From contig JAUCBJ010005760.1 in NCBI GenBank assembly GCA_032718475.1, forward strand, positions 20,450 to 84,449: a stretch of DNA of 64,000 bases, given 5' to 3'. The translations under genes were made by a program, and so were the position numbers. The notes below the pieces were generated by a model. That model was given only the letters and a program-made list of their open reading frames with translations. It did no database searches and was not told where the DNA came from. Source of the DNA: Nemertoderma westbladi. Lineage: Eukaryota > Xenacoelomorpha > Nemertodermatida > Nemertodermatidae. Below, piece by piece: positions 53,118-64,000 of this stretch. Numbering within the stretch: position 1 is the first letter of the stretch; the number at the start of each line of letters is the position of its first letter.

Positions 53118-54225
53118 AAACTTGGGATAGGAGTAGCGCCCACCCCTACCTTCGGGTAGCAGATAGGAGTAGCGCCCACTGCTACCTTCGGGTAGCAGAT
53201 AGGAGTAATGCCCACCCCTACCTTCGGGTAGCAGATAGGAGTAACGCCCACCCCTACCTTCGGGTATCAGATAGGAGTAGCGCCCACCCCTAACTTCGGG
53301 TAGCAGATAGGAGTAGCGACCACCCCTAACTTCGGGTAGCAGATAGAAGTACTGCACACCTCTACCTTTGAGTAGCAGATAGGAGTAGCGCCCACCCCCA
53401 CCTTCGGGTAGAAGATAGGAGTAGCGCTCACCCCTACCTTCGGGTATCAGATAGGAGTAGCGCCCACCCCTACCTTCGGGTATTAGATAGGAGTAGAACC
53501 CACCCCTACTTCCGTGTAGCAGATAGGAGTAGCGCCCACCCCCACCTTCGGGTAGAAGATAGAAGTAGCGCCCACCCCTACCTTCGGGTATCAGATAGGA
53601 GTAGCGCCCACCCCTACCTTCGGGTATCAGATAGGAGTAGTGCCCACCCCTACCTTCGGGTAGCAGATAGGAGTAGCGCCCGCTCCTATCTTCGGGTAGC
53701 AGATAGGAGTAGCGCCCACTCCTACCTTCGGGTAGCAGATAGGAGTAGCGCCCACCCCTACCTTCGGGTAGCAGATAGGAGTAACGCCCACCCCTACCTT
53801 CGGGTATCAGAAGGAGTAGCGCCCACCCCTAACTTCGGGTAGCAGATAGGAGTAGCGACCACCCCTAACTTCGGGTAGCAGATAGAAGTACTGCACACCT
53901 CTACCTTTGAGTAGCAGATAGGAGTAGCGCCCACCCCCACCTTCGGGTAGAAGATAGGAGTAGCGCCCACCCCTACCTTCGGGTATCAGATAGGAGTAGC
54001 GCCCACCCCTACCTTCGGGTATCAGATAGGAGTAGCGCCCACCCCTACCTTCGGGTAGCAGATAGGAGTAGCGCCAACCCCTACCTTTTGGTATCAGATA
54101 GGAGTAGCGCCCACCCCTACCTTCGGGTAGCAGATAGGAGTAGCGCCTGCTCCTATCTTCGGGTAGCAGATAGGAGTAGCGCCCACTCCTACCTTCGGGT
54201 AGCAGATAGGAGTAGCGCCCACCCC
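53118..54225. repeat. 36-bp minisatellite, left block
   Basis: About 30 units of TACCTTCGGGTAGCAGATAG plus GAGTAGCGCCCACCCC. An internal duplication of about 539 bases is visible (ACTGCACACC at 53351 and 53890). It starts 66 bases after the last TSP1 exon and stops exactly at the LTR of the gypsy element. Confidence 0.95.
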
Positions 54226-54514
54226 TGTTGTATCCTTCACATCGGAAGTATAGAAGAAATAAAGTGAAATGTATTAGGTATTAATTATCCCAGATTTATT
54301 AATACAGGTCCGGTTTATCAACCATACCAGACACGGTAGGCTGATTTAAAGGGAAGTACAGAAGAACTTAAATAATTCAGCATGTCAGTACAGCAGTATA
54401 TCATCAGACCATATCCCAGCATGTAGACGGTAGTTATATTAAAAAACTGTTAAAGTACTTAGATCCAAACCACCACCTTAAAGGAAACTGAAAGTAACTT
54501 ATCAGTATATAACA
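54226..54514 (-). repeat. 3' LTR of the gypsy element
   Basis: 289 bases from TGTTGTATCC to TATATAACA on the + strand. The right end is set by a terminal CA and the adjoining polypyrimidine run. Confidence 0.75.
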
Positions 54515-54530
54515 ACTCTCTCTTTTTTTT
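54515..54530 (-). other. Polypurine tract of the gypsy element
   Basis: On the minus strand AAAAAAAAGAGAGAGT borders the 3' LTR. Confidence 0.7.
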
Positions 54531-54614
54531 CGATTTGAAACGTATGATTTAGTTTTAAATAGTTTTAAATCGTTGGAATTAATTTTCCCAGTGGACGTGA
54601 CGTTGGCGTATACG

Positions 54615-57600
54615 TTAACTACGCCTAGGTAAGATGTCATTATCAGCTTCGTTGTGGTTATCGAGTTTCTCAGCTATAAAGTGGGGCCTGAGAAATCGGC
54701 GGTTGCGCCACCATGTGCGTCCCGATGGCAATTTTATATGATAATCACGGTGGCGACCGACACCTACGATGGTACCAGTGTGGGTCCACCGTTTGGTTTT
54801 CTGGTCCTGTATGAGGACTTTGGTGTTGGTTTTAAGGGAAGGGAGGTCGGCGGCTGATTGGTTGTATAACTCGGCCGTTTTTAGGCGGAGAGTGGCAGCG
54901 GCTGAATCGGTGGCGTCCGCTTCATCACGCCACTTCTGCGCGTATTTCGTATGGTGTGCAGGGATTCGTGTACGTAACAAGCGCCCAAATACACGTTCGC
55001 TGGGAGAGGCGCCGTCGCCACGGGGGAAGTTCCTGAGTTCCATGAGACCTTCTAGGAACTCGTCCGAATGTATATCGGGTTTTGGGCATTTGGCGAGGAG
55101 AGTTTTAATTCGCTTAACCGATGCCTCGGCATGCCCATTGCTGGTTGGGTAACCAGGTGTACTTGGTTCCCACTCGACACCCCATCGCTTAAGGAACATT
55201 CTGGTGTGATGTGCCGAGAACTGTGGACCGTTATCGGAATGAAGTTTTATCGGTACGCCCAAGTCAACGAAGTGTTGGCGCAAAGCCGAAGTTATTTTCT
55301 TTGCATCTGGGTCGTGAAACCATTCAGTTACGCACGGGTAACCAGATAAATAATCTGCATATACGAGAAAGTGACGTCCTCGCAGTGAGAAAAGATCAGC
55401 CGAAGCTCGTTGGAATGGGCGAGTAGGTGGGTCATCCGCCTTCAAAGTTTCCTTAGGAAGGCTTGGGAGTCTGGTAAGACATCCTTCACATTCACGAGTC
55501 ATTATCTCGATGTCGCGGCCAATCCCAGGCCAGTAGACCATCTGGCGAGCTCGCTGTTTGGTGCGAGTCATCCCTTGATGTGATGCATGTAAATGCTCGA
55601 GGATGTCGCCGCGGGATGCTTTAGGAATTATTATGCGGTCTTCGTAAAGGACGAGATCGCGGTGAACGGAAAGTGAGTCGCGAATAGACTTATACTGCTT
55701 TACCGATTCTGTGGCTGTGTGAATTGTAGTAAAACCACAGAGGATCTGTTGAACTAGCTCTCGATATTCGGAGTCTTTAATAGCAATCCGTCGGAGTTCC
55801 TCGACAAGGGGATCATTGTCGCCATCCTTGGTATGTACCCCGTCAGTCTCCGTACTAAAAACCGCTGCAAGTGCGGCAACTCGGTAGGTGGGATTAATGC
55901 CGTCATCAGAATCTGGGTCCTCGATCGGATGCCGACTCAGACTATCGGCAATACGGTGTTTGCTTCCAGGTTTCCACTCGAGATGGAACTGGTACGCGGA
56001 TTGAAGATTTGCTTTAATTCTCTGAATTTTTGAATTTTCCACCTGATCGAGTGTGTAATTATTAAAAATAGTGAGTAACGGTCGATGGTCGGTCACTACT
56101 GTGAAGTTAGAAAGTCCTTCTAGATATAAACAACATTTGGAAATACCGTATTTTATCACGGCACACTCGAGTTCAATAGTCGCCCACCTCGTCTCGCAAT
56201 CCATTAGGAAGCGACTACCGCAGGCGACGAGTTTATAAATATCGCCATGTCGTTGTATTAAATCATACCCCATCCCGAATTTACGGCTGGCATCAACCTC
56301 CAAACGTGTGTCCAGTAATGGATCGAAAGGAGCGAGGATTGGGGGCTGGAGTAAAGCGAGTTTCACAGCGCGAAACGCTTCCTCATGCATTGCCGTCCAA
56401 ATCCACTCGTTTTTGGTCCGTAGGATGTCACGTAATGAGACTGCAGCAGCACTGACAGCTGAGGAGAAACAGCCGAGTTGGTTTGCCAACCCCATGAAAC
56501 TACGAAGATCTGTAATGTTCTGCGGAGTTTCATAGTCCTGTATGGCTGGAACCTTCTCTGGATCCGCCTCAGTTCCGTCTGCAGATATAATGTAACCTGC
56601 GAATTTCACATTTGTTTGGGCAAAGTGAAATTTTTTGGGATTTAATGTAATCGAGTTATCGTGGCAACGTTGCAGCACATCACGCACTAACTCGACGTGT
56701 TCCTCGAGGTTTGAACTCTCGAGGAGTATATCATCTACAATTTTATTAACACCATCGACCCCTTGTAACACCATATCTCCCCTATAGTTGTAGGAATCGC
56801 CTGTGCTAATAAAACCCATGGGGGCCCTACAGTAACGGAAACAACCCCATGGTGTAATAAAAGTTGTTAAATCTCTAGATTTCTCTTCAAGTTCCACTTG
56901 CCAGTAACCCGTTTTGGCATCTAATGTGGAAAATAAACAGGAGCCCGGAATTCGAGCTGAAACAATATCGCGGGGGGAGCGCGCATTGTAGACGATTCGC
57001 TTCACTTGGTAATTGAGTTTAGTCAAGTCAACAGTTATTCTAACTTCGCCCGGGCTGTTCGTTTTACTACAAACAACCAGTGGGTGACACCACTCAGTAG
57101 GTCTGTCACCCACACGCTCGATAATACCATTCTCTACCATACTATCAATAGTTTCTTTCGCTTTTTCTCGGAAAGTGAATGGAACGGCGCGGTGTGTATA
57201 CAGTTTAAACGGGACCGCGTCGCCTTTAAGCTCGATTCGCATTGGCGGTCCGACCATAGCTTTCAGGCCGTGTCCATCACCAAACACATCGGCGTATTCA
57301 GCAATGATTTTTGCTTTAATCTTAGCAATATATTCGATAGGTTCTCCAATATTTCCGATGTGGGATTCGGGTTTATCCAGATCGGGTATCGGGTGGAGAA
57401 GATCCACTGAGTTTATAGAATGGATTGGATGCGGGAAGTCTGGGTGAACTATCCCCAAACCTTTACAGGCCACAAGTGAAAGGAAAATCTCGCCCTGGGT
57501 GATTTCAGGGCAGATGTAAACCTAATCTAAATGTTCCGCGTCAACGAGTTTCAGTTTAAGTTTTACTCCCCCATCGCACAGGATCTGGTCGCCGTTAGCG

Positions 57601-57635
57601 GTGAGTAGGGGAGCGTCTGGTGGTTTTAGAAGGCA
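54615..57635 (-). pseudogene. pol: Gypsy Pol: RT, RNase H, integrase
   Basis: The frame is open from 57521 to 54615; TAG at 57522-57524 separates it from the protease part. RT core: [29 protein letters not shown], the catalytic IVDDILL and [10 protein letters not shown]. RNase [13 protein letters not shown] and TDHRPLL. Integrase: H-x-x-H ([10 protein letters not shown]) with CEGC, catalytic D in SADLF, D in HSDNGPQFS and E in [10 protein letters not shown] chromodomain is not evident. Open over 950 codons and likely the same polyprotein as gag. Enzyme motifs are complete, but stops upstream make this copy defective as it stands. Confidence 0.9.
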
Positions 57636-59048
57636 TCATTTTATACGCCAGTCGTCCAGAATATCGGTACCGGCAGCTATGACCTGCGCCCCCGTGTCAG
57701 CAATACAGTTTTTGCTCCCTAGAAATAAATTATCGTCGCCGCTGGGACGATGAAAGTTAATCGAGACTACCGGTTTCCGGCAATTCTCCCCAATGTAGGC
57801 TTGGATTATTGCCCCAGTTTGTTTACCTTTTTTTGCAGTTTTATTATTGCAGACCTTTGCTAAATGTCCCTTTTTTCCGCAATTAGCGCAATTTTTATCC
57901 AATGCCCAGCACGGTTTATTGCCGTCGTGCGGCCAGTGCCCGCCGCACCGGTAACACGCTTTAGTAGGTCCTCCACCATGGGACGGAGAACGGCTAAGGT
58001 TCCGACCTTCCTTAGCTTGTCGGTATCGACTTTTGGATCGCGAACGTTCTTTTTTCCCACCATTATTCTGCTTTATAGCAGCCAATGTGTTGCCCTTGAG
58101 ACGTTTTCCTTCAATGGAAGCGAGTTCGCGGCTCCTACAGAAATCCACAGTTTATGTTAAATCGAGGGGGGTTTTTTTACCAAACACCTTGCAACGCGTT
58201 TCGTCGTCGGAAATTCCACAGATCAACAGGGTTAAAATCCAATCGTCTGGCGTCATCTGTTCGATCATTGCGTCGTCAGAGGACTCGCGAAGTTTTACGT
58301 AAAATTCCTCGAACGATAGGCCTTCCTGTTGTCGCTGACTCAGTAATTTATACCGATCGACAGCGATATTTTGTTCGCCCCGAAGATAGGTGCGAATCTC
58401 GGTAAGAATCTCATCCATTGTTTTATCAGTGTCTTGGGGAATTCCCATAGTATAGTGGATGCGGTTAAGTAAGTCCGAGCTGCAGTAGGAGAAGAGAACA
58501 GCAATCTGATCTTCCCTGGGTTTATCTGTCAACTTTGTGACACGAACGTAGTTCCTCCAAGTAGATTCCCAGTGTTTAAACTGGCGGTATCGCATGTCGA
58601 CCTCGAGAATATCGGGAGTTCGAAGTTGTAGCTTCGCGCTCGCCTGATCGGAAGTTCGAGAAATTGTTGGACCAGTACCGGTAGCAGGAGGTGCGCGTCC
58701 GAACTGAGCCAGGATTTGGACCATCTCGGCCGGCTCGTCGGCGCGGCGTTGTTCGTCGACAGCCCATTGCTGTTCTTCCCGATGTTCGCGGCGTAAATTA
58801 TCTTCGCAGCATTGTTGTTCGAGTTGAATTAGCAAGTTAGCTAGGTCGACGGATTGAGTAACTGGAGGTATGCTCGACTCCTCACCGGATTGGAGGAGTT
58901 TCAGTAAACGTTTACGCATTATCATACTTGATGTTTTGGCATCGAAAGAAACACCAGCGAATGTGCAGTGTTTAATTAACGACTGGCGATCCAGATCTTC
59001 TATTTCGTCCGGAGTGAGTTCCAACCAGTCATTCAATTCTATAGACAT
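57636..59048 (-). pseudogene. gag: Gypsy Gag and protease
   Basis: ATG at 59048, 45 bases after the LTR. The frame carries TAA at 58152-58154 and ends at TGA 57636-57638; both are followed by coherent sequence in the same frame. Gag residues around 58400-58650 (FKHWESTWRNYVRVTKL ... FEEFYVKLRE) are capsid-like. Then come CYRCGGHWPHDGNKPC and the canonical knuckle CANCGKKGHLAKVC. The protease shows ADTGAQV with catalytic D-T-G. TAA could derive from CAA. Confidence 0.8.
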
Positions 59049-59077
59049 TGCTGAATTTTGAGCCCGCTGGGGTCAAG

Positions 59078-59092
59078 CCATACGCTGCGCCA
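59078..59092 (-). other. Primer-binding site of the gypsy element
   Basis: On the minus strand TGGCGCAGCGTATGG follows the LTR end (CAACA) with no gap. This is the position and the TGG start expected for complementarity to a tRNA CCA end. The tRNA is not identified. Confidence 0.75.
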
Positions 59093-59355
59093 TGTTGTAT
59101 CCTTCACATCGGAAGTATAGAAGAAATAAAGTGAAATGTATTAGGTATTAATTATCCCAGATTTATTAATACAGGTCCAGTTTATCAACCATACCAGACA
59201 CGGTAGGCTGATTTAAAGGGAGGTACAGAAGTACTTAAATAATTCAGCATGTCAGTACAGCAGTATATCATCAAACCATATCCCAGCATGTAGACGGTAG
59301 TTCTAATAAAAAACTGTGAAAGTACTTAGATCCAAACCACCACCTTAAAGGAAAC
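59093..59355 (-). repeat. 5' LTR of the gypsy element (outer 26 bases missing)
   Basis: Matches the first 263 bases of the left LTR, then changes at GGAAAC directly into minisatellite sequence. The U3 terminus is therefore lost. Confidence 0.8.
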
Positions 59356-59364
59356 CGACTAACC

Positions 59365-62300
59365 TTTGGGTAGCAGATAGGAGTAGCGCCCGCTCCTACC
59401 TTCGGGTAGCAGATAGGAGTAGCGCCCACCCCTACCTTCGGGTAGCAGATAGGATTAGCCCCACCCCTACCTTTGGGTACCAGATAGGAGTAGCGCCAAC
59501 CCATACCTTCGGGTAGAAGATAGGAGTAGCGCCCGCTCCTACCTTCGGGTAGCAGATAGGAGTAGCGCCCACCCCTACCTTCGGGTCGAAGATAGGAGTA
59601 GCGTCCACCCCTACCTTTGGGTAGCAGATATGAGTAGCGCCCACCCCTACCTTCGGGTAGCAGATAGGAGTAGCCCCACCCCTACCTTTGGGTACCAGAT
59701 AGGAGTAGCGCCCACCCCTACCTTCGGGTAGAAGATAGGAGTGGCGTCCACCCCTACCTTTGGGTACCAGATAGGAGTACCGCACACCCGTACCTTCGGG
59801 TAGCAGATAGAAGTAGCCCCACCCCTACATTCGGGTACCAGAAAGGAGTAGCGCCCATCCCTACTTTCGGGTATCAGATAGGAATAGTGCCCACCCTTAC
59901 CTTCGGGTATCAGAAAGGAGTGGCGCCCCCCCCCCCCCACCCCCCCCCCTTCTGGTAGCAGATAGGAGTAGCGCCCACACCTACCTTCGGGTAGCAGATA
60001 GGAGTAGCGCCCACCCGTACCTTCGGGTATCAGAAAGGAGTAGCGCCCACCCCTACCTTCGTGTAGCAGATAGGAGTAGCGCCCACGCCTACCTTCGGGT
60101 AGCAGATAGGAATAGCGCCCACCCGTACCTTCGGGTATCAGAAAGGAGTAGCGCCCCCCCCCCCCCCCCCTTCAGGTAGCAGATAGGAGTAGCGCCCACC
60201 CCTACCTTCGGGTAGCAGATAGGAGTAGCGCCCACCCGTACCTTCGGGTAGCAGATAGGAGTAGCGCCCACCCCTACCTTTGGGTAGCAGATAGGAGTAG
60301 CGCCCACCCCTACCTTCGTGTAGCAGATAGGAGTAGCGCCCACCCCTACCTTCGGGTAGCAGATAGGAGTAGCCCAACCCCTACCTTCGGGTACCAGATA
60401 GGAGTAGCGCCCACCCCTACCTTTGGGTAGAAGATAGGAGTAGCGCCCACCCCTACCTTCGGGTAGCAGATAGGAGTAGCGCACACCCATACCTTCGGGT
60501 AGCAGATAGAAGTAGCCCCACCCCTACCTTCGGGTACCAGAAAGGAGTAGCGCCCACCCCTACCTTCGGGTAGCAGATAGGAATAGCGCCCACCCGTACC
60601 TTCCGGTATCAGAAAGGAGTAGCGCCCCCCCCCCCCCCCCCCCTTCGGGTAGCAGATAGGAGTAGCGCCCACCCCTACCTTCGGGTAGCAGATAGGAGTA
60701 GCACCCACCCGTACCTTCGGGTAGCAGATAGGATTAGCCCCACCCCTACCTTCGGGTACCAGATAGGAGTAGCGCCCACCCATACCTTCGGGTAGAAGAT
60801 AGGAGTAGCGCCCGCTCCTACCTTTGGGTAGCAGATAGGAGTAGCGCCCACCCCTACCTTCGGGTAGAAGATAGGAGTAGCGTCCACCCCTACCTTTGGG
60901 TAGCAGATATGAGTAGCGCCCACCCCTACCTTCGGGTAGAAGATAGGAGTAGCCCCACCCCTACCTTTGGGTACCAGATAGGAGTAGCGCCCACCCCTAC
61001 CTTTGGGTAGAAGATAGGAGTGGCGTCCACCCCTACCTTCGGGTACCAGATAGGAGTACCGCACACCCGTACCTTCGGGTAGCAGATAGAAGTAGCCCCA
61101 CCCCTACATTCGGGTACCAGAAAGGAGTAGCGCCCATCCCTACTTTCGGGTATCAGATAGGAATAGCGCCCACCCGTACCTTCCGGTATCAGAAAGGAGT
61201 AGCGCCCCCCCCCCCCCCCCCCCTCGGGTAGCAGATAGGAGTAGCGGCCACCCCTACCTTCGGGTAGCAGATAGAAGTAGCCCCACCCCTACTTTCGGGT
61301 ACCAGAAAGGAGTAGCGCCCACCCCTACCTTCGGGTAGCAGATAGGAGTAGCGCCCACCCCTACCTTCGTGTAGCAGATAGGAGTAGCGCCCACCCCTAC
61401 CTTCGGGTAGCAGATAGGAATAGCGCCCACCCGTACCTTCAGGTATCAGAAAGGAGTAGCGCCCCCCCCCCCCCCCCCCCCTTCGGGTAGCAGATAGGAG
61501 AAGCGCCCACCCCTACCTTCGGGTAGCAGATAGGAGTAGCGCCCACCCGTACCTTCGGGTAGCAGATAGGAGTAGCGCCCACCCCTACCTTTGGGTAGCA
61601 GATAGGAGTAGCGCCCACCCCTACCTTCGTGTAGCAGATAGGAGTAGCGCCCACCCCTACCTTCGGGTAGCAGATAGGAGTAGCCCAACCCCTACCTTCG
61701 GGTACCAGATAGGAGTAGCGCCCACCCCTACCTTCGGGTAGAAGATAGGAGTAGCGCCCACCCCTACCTTCGGGTAGCAGATAGGAGTAGCGCCCCCCCC
61801 CCCCCCCCCTTCGGGTAGCAGATAGGAGTAGCGCCCACCCCTACCTTCGGGTAGCAGATAGGAGTAGCGCCCACCCGTACCTTCGGGTAGCAGATAGGAG
61901 TAGCGCCCACCCCTACCTTTGGGTAGCAGATAGGAGTAGCGCCCACCCCTACCTTCGTGTAGCAGATAGGAGTAGCGCCCACCCCTACCTTCGGGTAGCA
62001 GATAGGAGTAGCCCAACCCCTACCTTCGGGTACCAGATAGGAGTAGCGCCCACCCCTACCTTCGGGTAGAAGATAGGAGTAGCGCCCACCCCTACCTTCG
62101 TGTAGCAGATAGGAGTAGCGCCCACCCCTACCTTCGGGTAGCAGATAGGAGTAGCCCAACCCCTACCTTCGGGTACCAGATAGGAGTAGCGCCCACCCCT
62201 ACCTTTGGGTAGAAGATAGGAGTAGCGCCCACCCCTACCTTCGGGTAGCAGATAGGAGTAGCGCACACCCATACCTTCGGGTAGCAGATAGAAGTAGCCC

Positions 62301-64000
62301 CACCCCTACCTTCGGGTACCAGAAAGGAGTAGCGCCCACCCCTACCTTCGGGTAGCAGATAGGAATAGCGCCCACCCGTACCTTCCGGTATCAGAAAGGA
62401 GTAGCGCCCCCCCCCCCCCCCCCCTTCGGGTAGCAGATAGGAGTAGCGCCCACCCCTACCTTCGGGTAGCAGATAGGAGTAGCACCCACCCGTACCTTCG
62501 GGTAGCAGATAGGATTAGCCCCACCCCTACCTTCGGGTACCAGATAGGAGTAGCGCCCACCCATACCTTCGGGTAGAAGATAGGAGTAGCGCCCGCTCCT
62601 ACCTTCGGGTAGCAGATAGGAGTAGCGCCCACCCCTACCTTCGGGTAGAAGATAGGAGTAGCGTCCACCCCTACCTTTGGGTAGCAGATATGAGTAGCGC
62701 CCGCCCCTACCTTCGGGTAGAAGATAGGAGTAGCCCCACCCCTACCTTTGGGTACCAGATAGGAGTAGCGCCCACCCCTACCTTTGGGTAGAAGATAGGA
62801 GTGGCGTCCACCCCTACCTTCGGGTACCAGATAGGAGTACCGCACACCCGTACCTTCGGGTAGCAGATAGAAGTAGCCCCACCCCTACATTCGGGTACCA
62901 GAAAGGAGTAGCGCCCATCCCTACTTTCGGGTATCAGATAGGAATAGTGCCCACCCGTACCTTCGGGTATCAGAAAGGAGTGGCGCCCCCCCCCCCCCCC
63001 CCACCCCCCCCCCCCTTCTGGTAGCAGATAGGAGTAGCGCCCACCCCTACCTTCGGGTAGCAGATAGGAGTAGCGCCCACCCGTACCTTCGGGTATCAGA
63101 AAGGAGTAGCGCCCACCCCTACCTTCGGGTAGCAGATAGGAGTAGCGCCCACCCCTACCTTCGTGTAGCAGATAGGAGTAGCGCCCACCCCTTCCTTCGG
63201 GTAGCAGATAGGAATAGCGCCCACCCGTACCTTCAGGTATCAGAAAGGAGTAGCGCCCCCCCCCCCCCCCTTCGGGTAGCAGATAGGAGAAGCGCCCACC
63301 CCTACCTTCGGGTAGCAGATAGGAGTAGCGCCCACCCGTACCTTCGGGTAGCAGATAGGAGTGGCGCCCACCCCTACCTTTGGGTAGCAGATAGGAGTAG
63401 CGCCCACCCCTACCTTCGTGTAGCAGATAGGAGTAGCGCCCACCCCTACCTTCGGGTAGCAGATAGGAGTAGCCCAACCCCTACCTTCGGGTACCAGATA
63501 GGAGTAGCGCCCACCCCTACCTTCGGGTAGAAGATAGGAGTAGCGCCCACCCCTACCTTCGGGTAGCAGATAGGAGTAGCGCCCCCCCCCCCCCCCCCCC
63601 TTCGGGTAGCAGATAGGAGTAGCGCCCACCCCTACCTTCGGGTAGCAGATAGGAGTAGCGCCCACCCGTACCTTCGGGTAGCAGATAGGAGTAGCGCCCA
63701 CCCCTACCTTTGGGTAGCAGATAGGAGTAGCGCCCACCCCTACCTTCGTGTAGCAGATAGGAGTAGCGCCCACCCCTACCTTCGGGTAGCAGATAGGAGT
63801 AGCCCAACCCCTACCTTCGGGTACCAGATAGGAGTAGCGCCCACCCCTACCTTCGGGTAGAAGATAGGAGTAGCGCCCACCCCTACCTTCGCGTAGCAGA
63901 TAGGAGTAGCGCACACCCATACCTTCGGGTAGCAGATAGAAGTAGCCCCACCCCTACCTTCGGGTACCAGAAAGGAGTAGCGCCCACCCCTACCTTCGGG
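59365..64000. repeat. 36-bp minisatellite, right block (to window end)
   Basis: About 125 further units of the same 36-base repeat. Each has CTACC-TTCG-GGTAG, a 5-bp stem with a TTCG loop. About ten units have the CCCACCCCTACC part replaced by runs of 14 to 20 C (for example near 60154, 60626, 61204, 61465, 61793, 62407, 63256 and 63585). Long higher-order blocks recur (same variant string at 59763, 61042 and 62823). ORFs on the minus strand (GRYSYLLPEGRG or GATPICYPKVGV) are by-products of a stop-free 12-codon unit. Confidence 0.95.

Larger units (their letters stand above)
54226..59355 (-). mobile_element. Ty3/gypsy LTR retrotransposon inserted in the minisatellite
   Basis: Minus strand, 5.1 kb. 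The left LTR (54226-54514) and right LTR (59093-59355) match over 263 bases with about 3 percent difference. A primer-binding site TGGCGCAGCGTATGG directly abuts the right LTR, and a polypurine tract borders the left one. Gag, protease, RT, RNase H and integrase are in one frame with three stops. Minisatellite continues on both sides. The protein style ([19 protein letters not shown]) recalls the Mag/K02A2.6-like branch; this is tentative. Confidence 0.9.

Noticed and set aside
59432-63920. Long minus-strand ORFs (GRYSYLLPEGRG / GATPICYPKVGV proteins)
   Set aside because: A stop-free 36-base unit keeps two frames open at once; no independent sign of coding.
59365-64000. Regular 36-bp repeats with dyad symmetry look like a CRISPR array
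   Set aside because: There are no unique spacers: units abut each other, coding context is eukaryotic, and no cas genes occur.

Overview
The window reads as AT-rich nuclear DNA of an invertebrate animal. It holds a multi-exon secreted or extracellular thrombospondin-type-1 (TSP1) gene with spliceosomal introns, two BEL/Pao LTR retrotransposons, one Ty3/gypsy LTR retrotransposon, LINE fragments, small inverted-repeat elements and several minisatellites. There are no bacterial operons. The species cannot be named from the sequence.

Layout. 1-590: probable 3' end of an unrecognised gene (two short exons and a poly(A) signal). 590-4427: non-coding, with one G24 run and one 20-bp-arm hairpin. 4428-18563: a complete 14.1-kb BEL/Pao element on the + strand, with 539-bp LTRs that differ at about four sites and a perfect 5-bp target duplication ACTTA. 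Its gag is broken at homopolymers and its pol is intact. In the usual env position it carries an 848-codon third ORF with three CCHC zinc knuckles behind a region resembling a DEDD 3'-5' exonuclease. 18564-23940: non-coding with a degenerate LINE reverse transcriptase. 23999-53052: six phase-compatible exons of a THSD7-like TSP1 gene. Its introns hold a 258-bp tandem repeat, a 3-kb 24-bp minisatellite, the second BEL/Pao element (minus strand, about 30730-44779), a LINE remnant, foldback elements and a MITE with a 9-bp target duplication. 53118-64000: a 36-bp minisatellite interrupted by a 5.1-kb Ty3/gypsy element on the minus strand.

The recurring theme is short palindromes used as repeat units. 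A 20-bp hairpin is scattered nine times through the second BEL element and is read in all three frames. Fourteen hairpins lie in tandem after pol in the first BEL element. The terminal minisatellite repeats a C(UUCG)G-type tetraloop hairpin well over a hundred times. The best candidates for something undescribed are the exonuclease-like/zinc-knuckle ORF and the frame-indifferent 20-bp palindrome.

The retroelement genes work as usual: Gag packages RNA, protease processes the polyprotein, RT/RNase H copies the RNA and integrase inserts the DNA. In all three elements gag or protease carries stops or frame breaks while the RT-to-integrase part is open. The host gene appears to tolerate at least two LTR elements inside its introns or beside its exons.
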